Positions 1 through 14,095 of a stretch of 64,000 nt of DNA are shown here, in pieces. Each line of letters opens with the position of its first letter. Position 1 is the stretch's first letter. Under the pieces are notes generated by a model. That model searched no databases, was not told the DNA's origin, and saw only the letters and a list, made by a program, of their open reading frames with translations. The stretch comes from Dasyornis broadbenti (Eukaryota; Chordata; Aves; Passeriformes; Dasyornithidae): positions 701,339 to 765,338 of the forward strand of contig VZRN01000634.1 of the NCBI GenBank assembly GCA_013397935.1, written 5' to 3'. A program made the position numbers and the translations under genes.

Positions 1-700
1 ACGGGACAGGACAGGGGGGCTCCCGCCCGGGTTCACTCCGGACTGCCCGTCCGATCCCCGCTCGGCACTTCCAGGCGGCCTTTCCGCGCCGCCACCCGCT
101 CCGGGCAGCGGCCGGGGCAGCTCCTGCCCGCCCGTACCAGGGCGTCGAGCCCTGGCGCATCCTCCCGGCCCTGCCCCCCGGAGCCACGGCCGCGGGGATA
201 AACCTGACCCCACGTAACCCCCGCTCCTTCCTCGGCTGACCCAGCCGCCTCCGTCCCAACGGAAGCTCCGCGGGCCCCCCGAGCCGGGGGTAGCGCCAGC
301 CCCGCGCCCCCTACTCGTGCGCGGGGCGACCCTCCCACCCCTCGCCGCTCCCCAGATGCTGCCAAAAGGCAGCGAGGGGACCGGACCGGCTCTGCCCCAT
401 CCCTTCCCCAGCCGTCCCGCAGCGCAGAGCTCGCACTCACCGCGCCCGGCCCCGGCGCTGCCAACGGAGATCACGGCGGCACCGGTGGCGGTACCGGCTG
501 CTAAAATGGCTGAGGGCGCGGGGGAGGAGCGAGCTCCGCGCCACCGCAGCCAGTGCCGCCCAATCCTCCCTCCCTCTCTCCGCCACCGTGACGCGCGGGG
601 AAGGGGTGGGGGCGGCCGCGGACTGGGTCGGAGGTCCGTGCTGCTGCCGCGTTCCGGGGTGACCTCAGGGTTCGCAGGTTCATGAGGGGTGACATGGGAC
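1..700 (-). promoter_or_regulatory. CpG-island promoter with minus-strand noncoding first exon (ACSL4 candidate)
   Basis: The first 700 bases are very rich in C, G and CpG, in contrast to the AT-rich DNA that follows. On the minus strand a good 5' splice donor (CG|GTGAGTG) ends an exon at 441. The roughly 100 bases before it contain no ATG, which fits a noncoding first exon. A YY1-type element (AAAATGGC, 503-510) lies inside this putative exon and an inverted CCAAT box (560-564) lies just upstream, the usual arrangement of a TATA-less housekeeping promoter. In human the gene next to TMEM164 on this side, reading away from it, is ACSL4, whose first exon is noncoding. The ACSL4 assignment is therefore inference from gene order; no ACSL4 coding sequence is in the window. 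A lncRNA promoter is the alternative. Confidence 0.6.
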
Positions 701-3700
701 CCCGGGCTGCGGGCAGAGCTCGGTTGGCGCGGCCCTGCTGTGAGGCTTGTTACGGGTCCTCTGAGGCTCACGGAACAGGCCGCGGGGCAGGCGGACCTAC
801 GGGCAAAAGCCACTCCAGGAACCCCAGCCCCGACCCCCGGACATGGCCCCCCGAGCAGGCTCCAGCTGGAAGCAGCAAGGCCACCAGTCCGGATCTTTCA
901 GGCTGGAACAGACAGCTCAGAGGTTTGTAACCCGGTTTTGCCTCCTGACAATCTGGAGACCACCAGGCCCAGTAGGAGGCCCCTTTGGTCTTTACTTAGA
1001 ACACAAAAAATGGGTTTCAGCAGCAGTGCGGACGAGAGCAACTGGGATTACTCACAGTGCGGTTCAAAAAGCCAGAGGCTACAAATATCCCCATGATTCA
1101 TGCAAGAGTTTGCCAGATGGTTTAGCTGTTTTGGAATCTGAGGCTTCTTCGGAAGAGAACTGGCACAAAATAACTTGCTTCTGACAATGTCATTTCTCAA
1201 TAGCATATAAGGGAAGAGGAAATATTCCATGCTGCATCTATGCCGAGCAGAAGTCCAGCAGGTTCCTCCCCCACCACATATGGAGTGGGACAGAGTGTGA
1301 AAAAACAAAATTGGCATACATTACGCCCTGTATGTGGTAACAAGTTTGCTTCCATAAAGGACAACACCTTGCAGGAGGCTAAAATGTTCTGGCAACAACT
1401 GCACATGCAATGTGGATGTTAAATTTATTAATTCTCAGAGAAGCAAAAAGCACATCATTTCCTTGAATAGAGGCTGAGCTGAATCATTATGCAGGTTTTG
1501 CTCTGTTTGGACTATACTACACTTGGGGCAGTCTGCTATACTCTCACTTTGTTCTAATTTGTTTCAAACCCCATTGTTTTGCTTCATGTCAAATCATCAC
1601 TAGTAAGAGAACCTGGATTGCGCGAGATGCCCAAAGGCATATCTGTTTCATGCAGATGACTTTTTTGATCTAACCTCCCTAAATAGTTAGAAAAGGTTGG
1701 GCAAACCAACTTGCCACAATTTTTTTTTTCCCAACTAGAACACTGACACAGCCTATTTCCTAAATCTTTGTCATAAACAGTAAATGGGCAAGAAAATCTA
1801 CTTGTAATTTATTCCAACTATTTTGTACTTCTTATAGTCTTAAGTTTTGAATTAAATGAACGTAGATTTACCGTGATAGATCCTGCTGGTGGGTAAGGAA
1901 GCATGTCTTCTGCCTAAGCCATCTAAAGCACAGGAATGGCTACAGTGGATCGGAGCAACGCCAAGGCAGAACATGATGCTGTTCCCAACAGTGGCTGGCC
2001 ATCTCCTGGGGAGATGAGGACTTCTGCAGCTTAGAGTCTTTTAGCTAGAAGTAGCCTACTGCTGCTCTTGATAGACAATGGAAAAGAAATCTAATTGCTT
2101 TCTTAGTCCTATAAGCTTCCAGCATGTACAGCTTGATGTTGTTCCAGTCTAACGTCATGCTGAGTGGAAATCACTTTTGTGTGTTCTGTGCCTTCTGTCT
2201 GGTATTTCCATATGATGTTCCCTGACTTTTGCATTAGTTAACCATTCTCTCTTAACTCTCTCCGTGCCACTCCTGTTTTACAGATTTGTAACAGATTCCT
2301 TGCACTACTATCTTACTCATCTCTCTTCTAGACTGACAAGTCTCACATTTTCCAGGTGCAGTTGCATAACTACTTGTTGGAGGTTGTTTACCTCCAACAA
2401 GCTTCCATGTCTACTGCAGATGGCATGTCCTTGCTTCCACATGGATTTCAGGTGCTTCAGGCTGTGCACTTCTGCTGAGTACAACTCCTCTCTCTCTCTT
2501 CCTTCTTTATGCCCTCCCTGCTGGAGATCTCACCAAGCCGTGGAGCCTCCTCATCAATCTCTTTTTGGCCCTGGACAAGCTGGCCCTGTGTGCCACAGCA
2601 AGACGCTCCGTGGGGAACCTCAGTGCCTGCAGGGTTTGTCCACTCATGTCCCCAGGCCAGGCAGCGCTGACTGACATCCAGGCCACAGTGGCGGTATTGG
2701 GGATGCTCAACAAAATGCTTTGTCTGTTTCAGAAGGATGAACATCTAGGTCAAATGAATAATTTCAGCAAAGTTGGAAACAAATTTTGGTTAATTACAGT
2801 TAAGGAAAGAATATAACCTCTCAGGTTATCATTAGAATCATGAGTCCTAAAACTATACTGACTACAGGCAGGGTGTCAAGGTAAAGAGTCAACTACACCT
2901 CGTTATGTGGAGGCTTAAAAAGAGCACCATGGGAAACCTTTCCTGTAGCTACAGGTATGCAAATGACTGCCTGATTTTCACAGGATTTACTGATGTAGAA
3001 TGTGCTCTTTTGTTTGTCATAAGAAACCTTTACATTTATACCAGTTCTTTGAAAGCCTCCAAACATTCTGTTTTGAAAGCAAAGCAGGAACAGATTTACT
3101 TGCTCTTCATAAATAAAGCTATGGTCCTCTAGTAATTCCCTGAGGATGTGTGATACTTCCAAAGGCTTTAAAACAGGAAGCTAAGACAAGGAAGCCAATG
3201 CTCAGGAAGCTGACATTCACAACAAGATGTGTGAAATGTCTTCGCAAACTTTTAGAGGAGTCTTCAAACAAAATTCAAAATGATTTTTATATAACAAAAT
3301 GTCACAGTATCCTCAAAACAAAATCTGACTGAAAGGATTCTCATTGTCTCTCATGTTGCAACTCCTTTGTATCTTTCCAGTAAGAAACACCCACCGAAGA
3401 TCTCTGTGGGATGTGATGAGTATAACAGCACTTCCCAGACAGTGAAATCATTCTGTAACTGATGCTGATTTTCAGCCTTATCACAGAGGTCAAAAAAAGA
3501 GAAAGGGATCTTGAGGAGAGGCTGAAGCCAAGGTCTAGAAGGTCTCTGTTTTTTGCCCATGGTTTAGTGCAAGCTTGGAAAGAGTCAAGAGCTCCTCACC
3601 TCATTCCTGCTATCAGCAAAGGGATTGCATAATGTTAGCACTTCTAATCTAAGTAATAAATCAGCATCTGGAGCCTTGTGGGTTGTTTATTTATATTAGG

Positions 3701-6700
3701 GGCAGTGAATGATGAAATCAACTATTTCCTAAATACAACGCTGTTTCTTCACAGGCTGTACAATTAGTATCAAAACAACAGAAAACAAAACTTGTACACA
3801 AACTTGGCCATTTTGGAGGAAGCACTCTCCCAGAAAAGTTACCTGAGTTTTGTCTCAGGCTGATAAAGTTTCATCGTGTCCCTTTTTGCATGTTGGACCT
3901 GCACATGAACTCTGCCTATCGGGAGTAACACACTTTTGTTCACTCCAGATCTTTTTAAACTGACTTTTGTGTTTTAAAAGACAACAAAAGCAACATAGCA
4001 GTCAGTCATACACATTTGGTGACACAAAGGCTTACTGATATCTCCAAGTAAGTGCATTCCAAGGTGGAATTTCCAGTAGGGGGAACTGAGGCATGACTGT
4101 GAATAAAGGGCAGCATTTTAAGAGAAGGGGCTGCTACCAAACATTGTTTTGGTTTTTGATACTTTTTGTGCAAGCTAGTTCCATTTCTCCCTTAGTCTTA
4201 CACAAGAAACCAGATTCAAAAATTGTCTGCAAATCTGTTTATAACAGTTATCATAGAATAACATTTCTATATTTTTACATGAAGAATGAAAAACCCTTTA
4301 TTGCATCTCCAACCATAGTACTGGGCCTTTGGGGGAAGGAGCAGGGGAAAAGTAGAGACAAGTCTGATAGGTTCTCCAGACAAAAGACCTGTAATGAGTT
4401 TTGCTGCCCTGATGTACCCAAATATGACTTCTCACCTTGAGTCATTGTATAGGACAATGAACAGCAGCTTGCAAGCACTGAACATATACTTGCATTACAT
4501 AATTTAATCATTGGTTTAAGCCCTATTCCATACGTGAAAGAGAAATGTACCTGCACGTAGATATAACATTTGTATTTTGCAAAAACTTCAGCTTCATTAC
4601 CTGCTCAGATGTGTGCAGAGGTTAGAGCTACTTCCCCTTCCAGAAGTAATGCCTGAAAGTAATGGTTTGCCTGCTTAAGCTTCAAGGCACCAGAGGAATG
4701 AGAGCACACATTGTCTGGTTTTCTCTTTTCCCTGATTCTTTCCTCCAAGTGGGCACCTAGTTATTGGTTATGGGATCTTGGGTTAAATCAGCACTCACAG
4801 GCAGTTCCCTTGAGAGTGGTAGGGTTGCATATTACACTAAGCCAAAGGAGAATGTAGTTCCAGTGTTCTCTTACTGTCCAGTTTATGACAAAACTGGAAA
4901 GCCCTATCTGAAGCAGAACCTTAAAGTATTAGATCTCAAATTGGATGCAGTATAGACCAGGAATTCCTAACTGAAGAATACATATTTTAAGAAAGGAAAC
5001 AGTATTGGCAGATTTCTGATATATACCACAATAAATCTAGGGAAAGATGTGGCACTCTAAATTTAATTTTGTTGGTGCCAACAGTTACATGTCTTACCAA
5101 GGAGAACAACCAGTAGATCACCATAGAGAACAAAATACCTTAAAATAGACTTCAGAGGAAACTTTGAACAGCTATTGCAAATAAGACAGAATAGTTAGCA
5201 CATAATGAAATATGTTCTATGCTGCCTAGAGACATTCAAAAGAAAGAAAATGAAATGTTTTATTTAAGTTTTCACAAGATCCAGTCTAAAGTGCATAATC
5301 ACAGTTAACAGTAGCCACAACAGGCCAGACTTACTACAAAAAACCCATTAGCTTATGGCTAAAAATATTGCTAAAAGGTGTCTTCTTTCAGCCTGTTCCA
5401 TAGTCTTCTCACCAGGATCTCTTGAGTCTTACAGTTTTCTTGAAAGGAATCATAACATTTTAAATATGGTGCCCTAATTTAGTATGAAACCATTTGGGGA
5501 ATTCATTAGAGCAAAGATTAGATTTCAGTGAGGACCTTGACCTCAATAGTTTTTCTGTTTACATATATGATGGCAGAAGTTTTTGACTGAAACAGCAAGG
5601 CCAGCTCCTAATTGATACTTTTCCCCACAATTATTTTTTTTTTTATTTAGAACCTAGATAGAAAAAAATTATTTGTTCACCTAAACTCTGTTCCAATTTT
5701 TCATTTGAGCTCTATTTTTATAAAAAATACAATACTCTATTTTAAAAAGTAGTACTTGTCCTAAGCATGTACGTTTGTGGGCTGGCTGCTGCATTACTGA
5801 GGAACATGGAACAGGGAAAAACAAACAATATCCTCTGTGGTGCTCCTGTACATGTTGTTCTCACAGGGAGCAGTTGCATGTGCATGTATTCCTCTGAATT
5901 TGTAAAATGAGAAGTAGTGTTGGTAAGGTTAGAATGACTCAACTCACTGCTTATCTGTTTGTAATCATTGCTGTGAGCCTTGGGGGCAAATACACATCAG
6001 TAGATTGCATGAAGGACAGACATCATCTTGTCCAAACCATATTTTGTTGCAGAAAGGAACACTTAACTCATTTTAGAGTAACTGGTTTCCTTTGTAAAAA
6101 TTCACCTATTACACAAAAATTAAATGGTGTGTGTCTTTGGTTTTTGATATTTCATTTCTTAAAGCAAAAAACCATAAATCAACACAATCCTTAACACAGA
6201 CAGACTGAGCTCTTTTCTGTATTTAATAATAAAAAACACATCTAAGAGAAATTCCTGAAATTTATTTGGTGATAGACTGGCAATCTACTTATATGCAAGC
6301 CTTATAAAGTCATCTTGTTATTGTGAACTGCCTTGTGCAATTTTTTTAAACAACCTGTAAATGACTCTTGAACCATCTGTTTCTATGGTTGTAAATCCCT
6401 ATAAAAATCAGTGCAAACTAATCCTGCTTTCATCAGATATACTTTCTTCTGTTTAAGAGATTGCTGTGCCCAGACAGTAAAATTATGGAGTCACAACACC
6501 GAACCCTAGCCCAAGGACAGAAGTACTGTGTATACCTTAAAGCAGGTAGGTAGCCTTCAAGTACTAAAATACTCTACATCCTTTCTGAATTCCAACAAGC
6601 TGCCAGTCTTCCCTGACATGCTCCAGCAGCTCTGCTTCAGCCTGTTCCTGAACTTGTAAGGGAGTCCTTACAAGACAGCCTTGTAGCTTCCATTCTTTCT

Positions 6701-9700
6701 GTCATGATTTACAAGACACTGTACCTAAAAGCATTTCATTTACCCAGCTTGTCAAAAAGTCAGGATTTTTGCTGGAATTCAAATTATATTCTTTTAATTC
6801 TGTCTTTGCAGCAAAACTTTGAGTCATATCTTGTTTTTTCTAGCACAACCCCTTTCTGCAGAGGCTGATTGATCACTTCACTCTTTGCCATCAGCCCAGC
6901 ACAATTACCTCCATAGTGCTGTGGAACACTGAAAAAGGAACACAAATTCCAGGAGAAATGTCTTTTTAAATGTAATTTATAGAAAGTTTGCAGTAGTTTA
7001 GACCCCTTCAGCAATTTTGCAAATTACACTGAACACTGTAAGAAAGGTATATGATTATTTTTTTCTTGGTTATCTTTTTCAAACCCTTTAGGAGTCACCC
7101 ACAAAACATTCTCCACATACACTTCTACCTCTCCCATCCACTTAGGTCTGTATAAGCTCAGGCTTATGTGAACAAAGATGACAGAATAACGAGTTCCTAC
7201 ATTCTCAATAGCATTTTTCAGTCAACACGTCAACATGTCCTCTGCATAGTAACTTCATTGCCAAAATCTTTTGGGTCTGAATTGATCTGTTTCCATTCAT
7301 AATATTTGTGGTACACAAAACATCTGTCCATGAAAAAAACAGAAACATCATATAAAGATGAAAAGTACAGTTTAAAGACAAAAAAGGTATTTGAATTCTT
7401 ACCTTAAGAAGTGCTTCCTGTGAGATGAAGGATTTGACTCAGCACTCAGATCTGTAAAGTACAAGCATTTTTTTTAATGAAGGGTCCAGGTGAAACTCAG
7501 TCTGTAATGCTATGGTAAAGGTAACAAGACTCTGACTCTTAAATGCTTGCACTTGTGACATTGACTTCCCTTTTGCCATCAAAACAGAAGAGAATTCTAC
7601 TTGCACAATCAGTTTGTCGTATCAGTGGCTGCTACCTACTTGTACATGTTGTTCTTCAGGTTTGCAATTAACGTCATGTATGCAAGATATATTCATAGAA
7701 CATGCTTCATTTACGCAATGCTTCTAATGACTATGCTTTTGTTTCTGTCAGTAGTTCTATTACAAGTTAATTCTTGGAGTCATTTAATTTATTCACATAA
7801 CGCTATATATGCAAATTGTTTGCAAAAAAGAATTGTTGTTGTTGTAGTAGCTACGGAAGCAGTAAATGCTTGGAAATTCACAGACACTGGGGCTGGGGAG
7901 GGGAATGGCTGCATTGTGAGGTGTTCTCTGTCCCTGCTGCTCTTGTACTCAGAGTCCAACACTGCCCAAAAGCAGAACCCTCCTGTTATCTGCCCTGATA
8001 TCTGGCTCCACAGCCCAGCCCTGGTATCAGTATTGCACACAGCTGACAAATACCCCGGTAACAGTTTCTTCTTGTTCAGATGAATAGTATCACTTACAGA
8101 CGTATCTTCTTACCAGACAATGATACTTAAGAAAGATGATGCTGGCGAGTTTCCGCTTTAGCCTGTGCTACCTAGGTAATTTAACTCCTTCGTTGCATAC
8201 AATGGAGGTATCCTCACATAAAAGACTTGTAGCAGCTTGAGAAAATGTGAAAGCAGTGCAAAAATAGGCAGCGTAACAAAAGGTACATTATATCCACTGG
8301 ACAAGCAGCCTGAGCAACTCCATCTCTTACCAAGTTTTAGAATACTATTTTTCATTACTTCATCCAACCTCGATAACCAATATTATCGAGCCTAACAAGA
8401 GATGCCTTGCTTATCTCCTTATTATCAAGGATACAAACAGCACTAGGGCTGTTTTTCCTTTAGATGTTATTGATCAGCATTGACAGTAACACCCTTCAGG
8501 AGAAAAGTTGGGAGCAGCCCAAATGTCAGCCCAGGACACCAGAGCGCAGCAGCAGCACCTTTTCTCCCCTCACACACAAGTGAGGGTTAGCTCTGCCTGC
8601 AGAGACTGCTCAGCAAACAGAACATGTGCAGAGTGTGTAGCACGGGACCAGTGCTAGTTCTCAAAATTCAAAGAGTTGCTTACAGGAAAGCAGATATGTT
8701 TCTAAGACATGCTTTCTCACTGGATTTATGTATGTTATGGTAAGATCTGAACTCCCCAAATACCAGGTACGTCGGACTGGTATAATAAATTCATTCCTTC
8801 TTATGAGCAAATTTCTTGTATTAGAATGTAAATTCTATAATTTGGAGACAAATCACATAATAGAACATAATTTCACTCTTTCCCCTTTTTATCTCTGCTG
8901 TCTGTCGAAGTTTGTTTTATACTGAGCATTTGACACAGTGGCTGGAGAATTAAAAGCTATGTCCCTATTCAATGTTATTCAGTGTTACAGTGACGTTCAC
9001 TTCCGTTCCCAGAAATAGCTGGCCACAGGAGACAAGGCCTTTAGACTGAAATATTGCTGTGCAGAGGAAACAAGAACTCCTACAAACAGCAGAGCTGATG
9101 AAGCCTTCAAGGTTTTTAAAAGATTTTAATCCCTAGCTCTTTTTCTTCCATGTATTCCCTCTTTGATAAGGATGACCTCTCATTGCACAACTCATGCTGT
9201 TAGTATAAAAGATCATTCAACATTATTCACCATTTCTATGCTAAACCAGCTTGCCATGTGACTGCACATGCAAATCCTATGTGGCTGCACTTTTGACCCA
9301 ATATCAAATCCTTATCAAAAAAGCAAATTTATAAGGTGGGACACCCTTTCCTCATAGAGCTTTTATTGTCAAGTCTTGAGTCTGTCCTAGTTATCCTGTG
9401 AAAGCAGCTTTGTCCAATGCCTCAGGTAGGAATTTCAGATGACAAAACTCACCAACTTCTTGTTCAGGTTCACTCACAAAATTAGATTGATAGTAACGCT
9501 ACTGTTTCATCCTTTTCCCTGTATAATAATTTCAAATGTTACACACTTTTGTACTCCTCTGCAAGTGCTACAACAGCACTTGAAGTGCACAGAGTCTTTG
9601 CAGTGCAGGGGAAGTACTACAGAGAGAAATTACACCCTAATTTCTAAACATCTCCTTTTACTTTTGCTACTCATTTAATGCTAAAATTATCAATTAATTT

Positions 9701-12700
9701 CTGAGACTTGTTTCCAGTTTTCACTTTTTTTTCACATAGCAAACCTAGCAAATGCTACCTCAATGCATTTTCCATTACCTTACATCCCGAGCACAAAATT
9801 TAGGACCTTTCAGAATTCATCTTGCAAATAGACATAATTGACCTGGGGAAGTTATCACACAAAGCAAAGGAGCAGTAACAGATATTTCCACAGAAAAGAG
9901 ACTCCATGAGAACTGCAAAAGGCATTTAATGAGCTTCCACTGACTTCAGCAGCACAGGGCTGTGTGCTTTACTTGGAGGGAATCAACTTAGATGACTGAA
10001 ATACTGTGAAATTAGTCTCCAGTATGACCCCACTGGCTTCTCTGGTATTACACTGGGCACAAGGCTGGCTCACGTGCTATAAAAAGTGTTGGCATAAGCA
10101 CAAAGGAGTTCAGGAAAAATGTTAGAGGATTTGTGATGAACTGGAGGTTTAAACAGTTTTAAACCAACAACACAAGATTTAACTGTGGACTTAGTATTTT
10201 TCTGTGGTGTAATTTATTGGCAATTCCTCCTAATACTGGATTAAAAAGTTTAAAATAAGCCATAATAAGCCATATTCAATATCTCAGTAATAATACCAAT
10301 TAAGCCTAATAATCACCTAAGTCTGCAGGTCTTAGACATTCCCCTGGGTGTTAGGTGATACTTCAGCCAAATACTGATATGTCCCATTTAGGCAAATAAA
10401 TCAAGTTTAAAATGCCCGCCATTAATCCAAAATATTGATAAATTAATGCTATCAAGTTTTTATCTAGTGATCAATGTATCCCCAGACGGATTTCTCCCTT
10501 TTTTCCCCCCCAGGCCAGATGAGGAAATGGAATAAGGATGTTTAATATTCAATGACAACATCATGGGTTTTAGGCCTGTCTGCAGACAAAATTGGTGCAA
10601 ATCCATCTGGAGCTGATGAGAGGGCTTTCTGAGAATTATCATTCACGATATTTGAAAGCAAACTGCTAGATATGAACCCCTCCTTCTCGTTTTCTTAACA
10701 AGCATTTTAAGTTTCAGAGAAAAGAGGAGGGGGAAGAATTACATTTCAAGAATTAAATTTCAGAATCTGCTAGAGAATTTTACATCATTGGTTCTACAAG
10801 CTTTAGACTACTACACTCCTTACAATTTAGCCAAAATATTTCGGATTATGCAGGCCATTCAATATCCAAAAATACGCTGTTGGAGCCTCTTGCTTCTCCT
10901 AACAGGCAGTATTGGGGTGGCTGTGGAGCAGTACTCAGGCAGGATTATCAAGAGTTTTATTTACTGCTTATTTTGACATTCTATTGACTCAACTTGAATC
11001 TACACCACAGGTTCCATCCCAAATTACCAGTAAGCTGTGCTGCTCACATACTTTTCTGATTTTATTTTCGAATGATCTTCTCTTAAACTGCTCTGCCTTT
11101 TTAGTCTGGCAGTGACCAGTGGCATGGGTAATTTCCATTTCTTTGCTAAAAATCACCTTCCACAAAAGGAAAGGACAGCTTTTTGATAGCAGTAACCACT
11201 CTAGTTCTGGAAGCCTGACTTTCCCTCCAAGGTGCAAACCAGGCTAAAGACAAGCTGGACCAGGGCTGCCACCTGCTGTGCAATTTTAAGTTTTGTTCTC
11301 CATGACAAAAGTGAGTAACTTTGTAACAAAAGGTTAATTAAATGCAGATGTCTAGCTTGATTTCCTTAAGAAAAAATCCTCTAAAGGAGAGGAATTTGAC
11401 ACAGATGGCAATGGGGAAAATCGTGTCTTGAAGCACAGGTGTGTTCCCTGGTGCACGCTCATGTGCACCACTGGTGTCTCCAGGGAAGATCACAGGGGTA
11501 GATGGCTCACCTGAGAAGGTCACACACACCTGCTCTGTGACATTAGTTCATGTGGGTACTGTCAACATGTGTACAACCCAATGTACTTCAACCTCTGCAA
11601 AAGAAATATCTCAAAATACCAGCTCCTGGGGGCATTTGAACTCTTTTACTCTGTGTGTGAATGGCTGTGTAAGAACTGTCTGCAACCCACAGATAATACA
11701 AACTTTCTGCTAAATGTTCACCAAATTGCACTTGTCTGCTTGACCAATGCTTTCTTTCCTGTTGGTTTGGGTTTGGGTTGTTCTATTTTGAAGAGAAGCA
11801 GATTTTATACAGATACCAAGTATTTTCTAAATATCCTTGTTTCACTTACATAATTTGCGAATCGTAGAATCTCACGGCACTACAGAAATAGGAGAAGGCA
11901 GGTACTAGTATTGTGGTTAAGCTTTTAAAGAATCTTTTAGTGAGAAACTGTACCTTATTCTGCTTGTGTGGCTGAACCTCTAGAATTTCCTTTGCTTATC
12001 CAGCAGCCATTTGTGCTCTTTGGACTTCATAAAACAGCAGCAAACAGATCTGAAAAACAGGAATAAGCTGAAATCAAGCTGGAATATAAGGATTTTTGTT
12101 GATTCTTTCCGTCTTCATTGGATAATTTTTTCGATGACATGCTCGTGGAGCTCCTTTGAGCTCAGGTGCCCACACTACAGTTTCAGCTTATCCCTTTTTC
12201 TCTGTTTCTAGTAAAGAAGGCCTTACAGAAATATTTTGGGCACATTTGTTCACCATTAGTCAGAATTTTATACAGAAAAATCTGTTGCTGAGCCCGTAAG
12301 ATCTGCTGGGTAACAACCCGCCTGGGCAAGAAAGGATTGTGTCAGGGTTGGGACTGTGGAAGAAATCTTCCCAATAATCAGCCAGAGGAGAAAACCCAGC
12401 CCCTAGTTCTGAAACATGGTGAATAGTATCAGCCAAGCTGCGAAAATGCTCACATGTACACAAGCCATGAATCCTGATAAATATAGAAAGCTCTGTGGTA
12501 AATATTTTTAAGATTTATGAAAAAGCCTAAGAGGGGCTGAGCTATCTGGAAATCACAGACCTGAAAAACTTTTTTGCCTCCCCTGTTCTATTACTGGAAA
12601 CTGTTAGCAACCGTCCATTGATGTGGGATGAATAAAGGAGCCAATGACTACATGATCCATCTGGATACCAAGATGAGAACATAAGCTGAGATATTAAATC

Positions 12701-13103
12701 TGCATAAGATATATTTTCTTGTTTTCTTCAAACACTGTGTACTGCATTGGCCTCAGCAAATAACAGAAAAAAACCCCGTCTTATATTTAAATACTACATC
12801 TTTTACAAAAAATTCTAGTTCCTTTCTACCCCATCTCATCTGAGAACTATGAAGCCTATTTCACTCTTTCAGATCTAACACGAGAGAACACAATTCCTGC
12901 CTTCCTTCCTGCAAACACTGACACCTTTTCCAAACATCTGTTCTGTCAAAATGCTTGGTATGCCTAGGCCCCTGCCAAGCCCTCAGTGACCACATGACCA
13001 TCATCCCTTTTGCAGAAACAGGCACATACTCTTGGAATTTAAAGTAAAACTCCCTTATAGCAGGCATGTCATGTATCGTTAGAATAGAACTGGTCCAATT
13101 CCC
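700..13103. other. AT-rich intergenic DNA, no gene seen
   Basis: About 12.4 kb with scattered homopolymer runs and no exon-like segment that I can support on either strand. Open frames here are short and of low-complexity, T-rich composition. A somewhat GC-richer patch at 2,480-2,720 and another at 7,890-8,080 stand out but match nothing I recognise. Enhancers may be present but cannot be read from sequence alone. Confidence 0.6.
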
Positions 13104-13380
13104 AGAATCATAGAATCATAGAATGGTCAGGGTTGGAATCTCATTTCTTCCCCTGGACCAGGCTGCTCCATCCTTACAGGGAAGAATTTCCACCTAATCT
13201 TTAAAGTAAACCAGCCCCTTATCAGTTTAAAGCCATTCTTCCTTGTCCTGTCACTCCATGCCCTTGTCAAAACTCCCTCTCCAGCTCTCTTGGAGCCTCT
13301 TTAGGCACTGGAAGGTGCTCTAAGGCCTCCCTGGAGTCCTCTCTTCTCCAGTCTGAACAGTCCCAACTCTCTCAGCCTGA
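13104..13380 (-). mobile_element. CR1 LINE fragment, 3' end
   Basis: The left edge carries the reverse complement of the avian CR1 terminus, repeated AGAATCAT units followed by AGAATGGTCAGGGTTGG. The body then follows the order of the CR1 3' region read backwards: the 'accaggctgctc' segment, the 'cttgtcctgtcactcc' segment and the 'cttctccagtctgaac...ctctcagcctg' segment. It is a 5'-truncated copy of about 280 bp inserted in minus orientation. Gaps relative to the usual element show that it is not recent. Confidence 0.93.
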
Positions 13381-13694
13381 TTAATAGAAAATTCTTACTA
13401 TTTCATTTCCTATGTGTAGAAAAGTAGTCATAGCAACATCCTCAAGAGATAAAACAACAAAACTTGTGCTGATACTGAAAGCAAAGTGTGTGGGGGCGTT
13501 ATTTTTTTAGTTATAGAGCATTGGAATGAGAATTTCAGGGGGTGACCAACCACCAGAGGGCTCACAGCTCCTCCCAGGTTGTTCAATGAAATGGTTAAAT
13601 GAACCTTTCCGTAACAAAGGCGTTAAACATCACCTGTGTCCAGTGGGAGGCTCCTACTCTTTGTGAAATGCATTAGCTTGCACAGAAAACATGC

Positions 13695-14095
13695 CGGCAT
13701 ACTCATTTTAATTCGGTAATTTATTAAGACACACTAAAGACACGTTTCACCATGGTCCTTACCACGGGCTGCAGGGGAATGTCTGCTCCAGCACTTCCTT
13801 CTTCTCTGACCTCGGTGTCTGCATTTGTTTCCCTCACCTATTCTCACTCCTTTCTTCCACAGCAGTTGCACAGGGTTTTTTCCCCCTTCTGGAATCTGTT
13901 ATCCCAGAGCTGTTGTCTCCATTGCTGCTGGGCACAGTCTTGTCCAGCAGCAGGTCTGTCCTGGAGCTGGCCAGCCTTGGCTCTGCTGGACATCAGGGAA
14001 GTTTCTGGCAGCTTCCACCCCTGTAGCCCCACTGACTACCAAAACCTTGCCATGCAACCCAATGCAAAACTTTAAGAGCAGCCTTTTGGTATTTT
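13695..14095 (-). mobile_element. Degraded avian ERV LTR
   Basis: This block has the sequence landmarks of a common avian LTR read in reverse: 'caccatggtccttaccacgg', then 'gctgcaggggaatgtctgctc', and near the right edge 'ctaccaaaaccttgcc'. A polyadenylation-type AATAAA lies on the minus strand near 13,720. The same arrangement recurs in the LTR at 27,817-28,689, so the two are related. Ends are eroded and no target duplication is visible. The 107-codon open frame across it is a by-product of the LTR and not a gene. Confidence 0.75.

Noticed and set aside
7601..8083. 160-codon plus-strand open frame with hydrophobic residues
   Set aside because: It starts at a TTG, the first half is T-rich low-complexity DNA that reads as hydrophobic by chance, and no splice sites or family features are seen.
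11858..11885. Possible CR1 terminus ('gaatcgtagaatctc')
   Set aside because: Too short and without the following CR1 sequence.
13752..14075. 107-codon plus-strand open frame
   Set aside because: It lies entirely inside the degraded LTR and runs antisense to the element.
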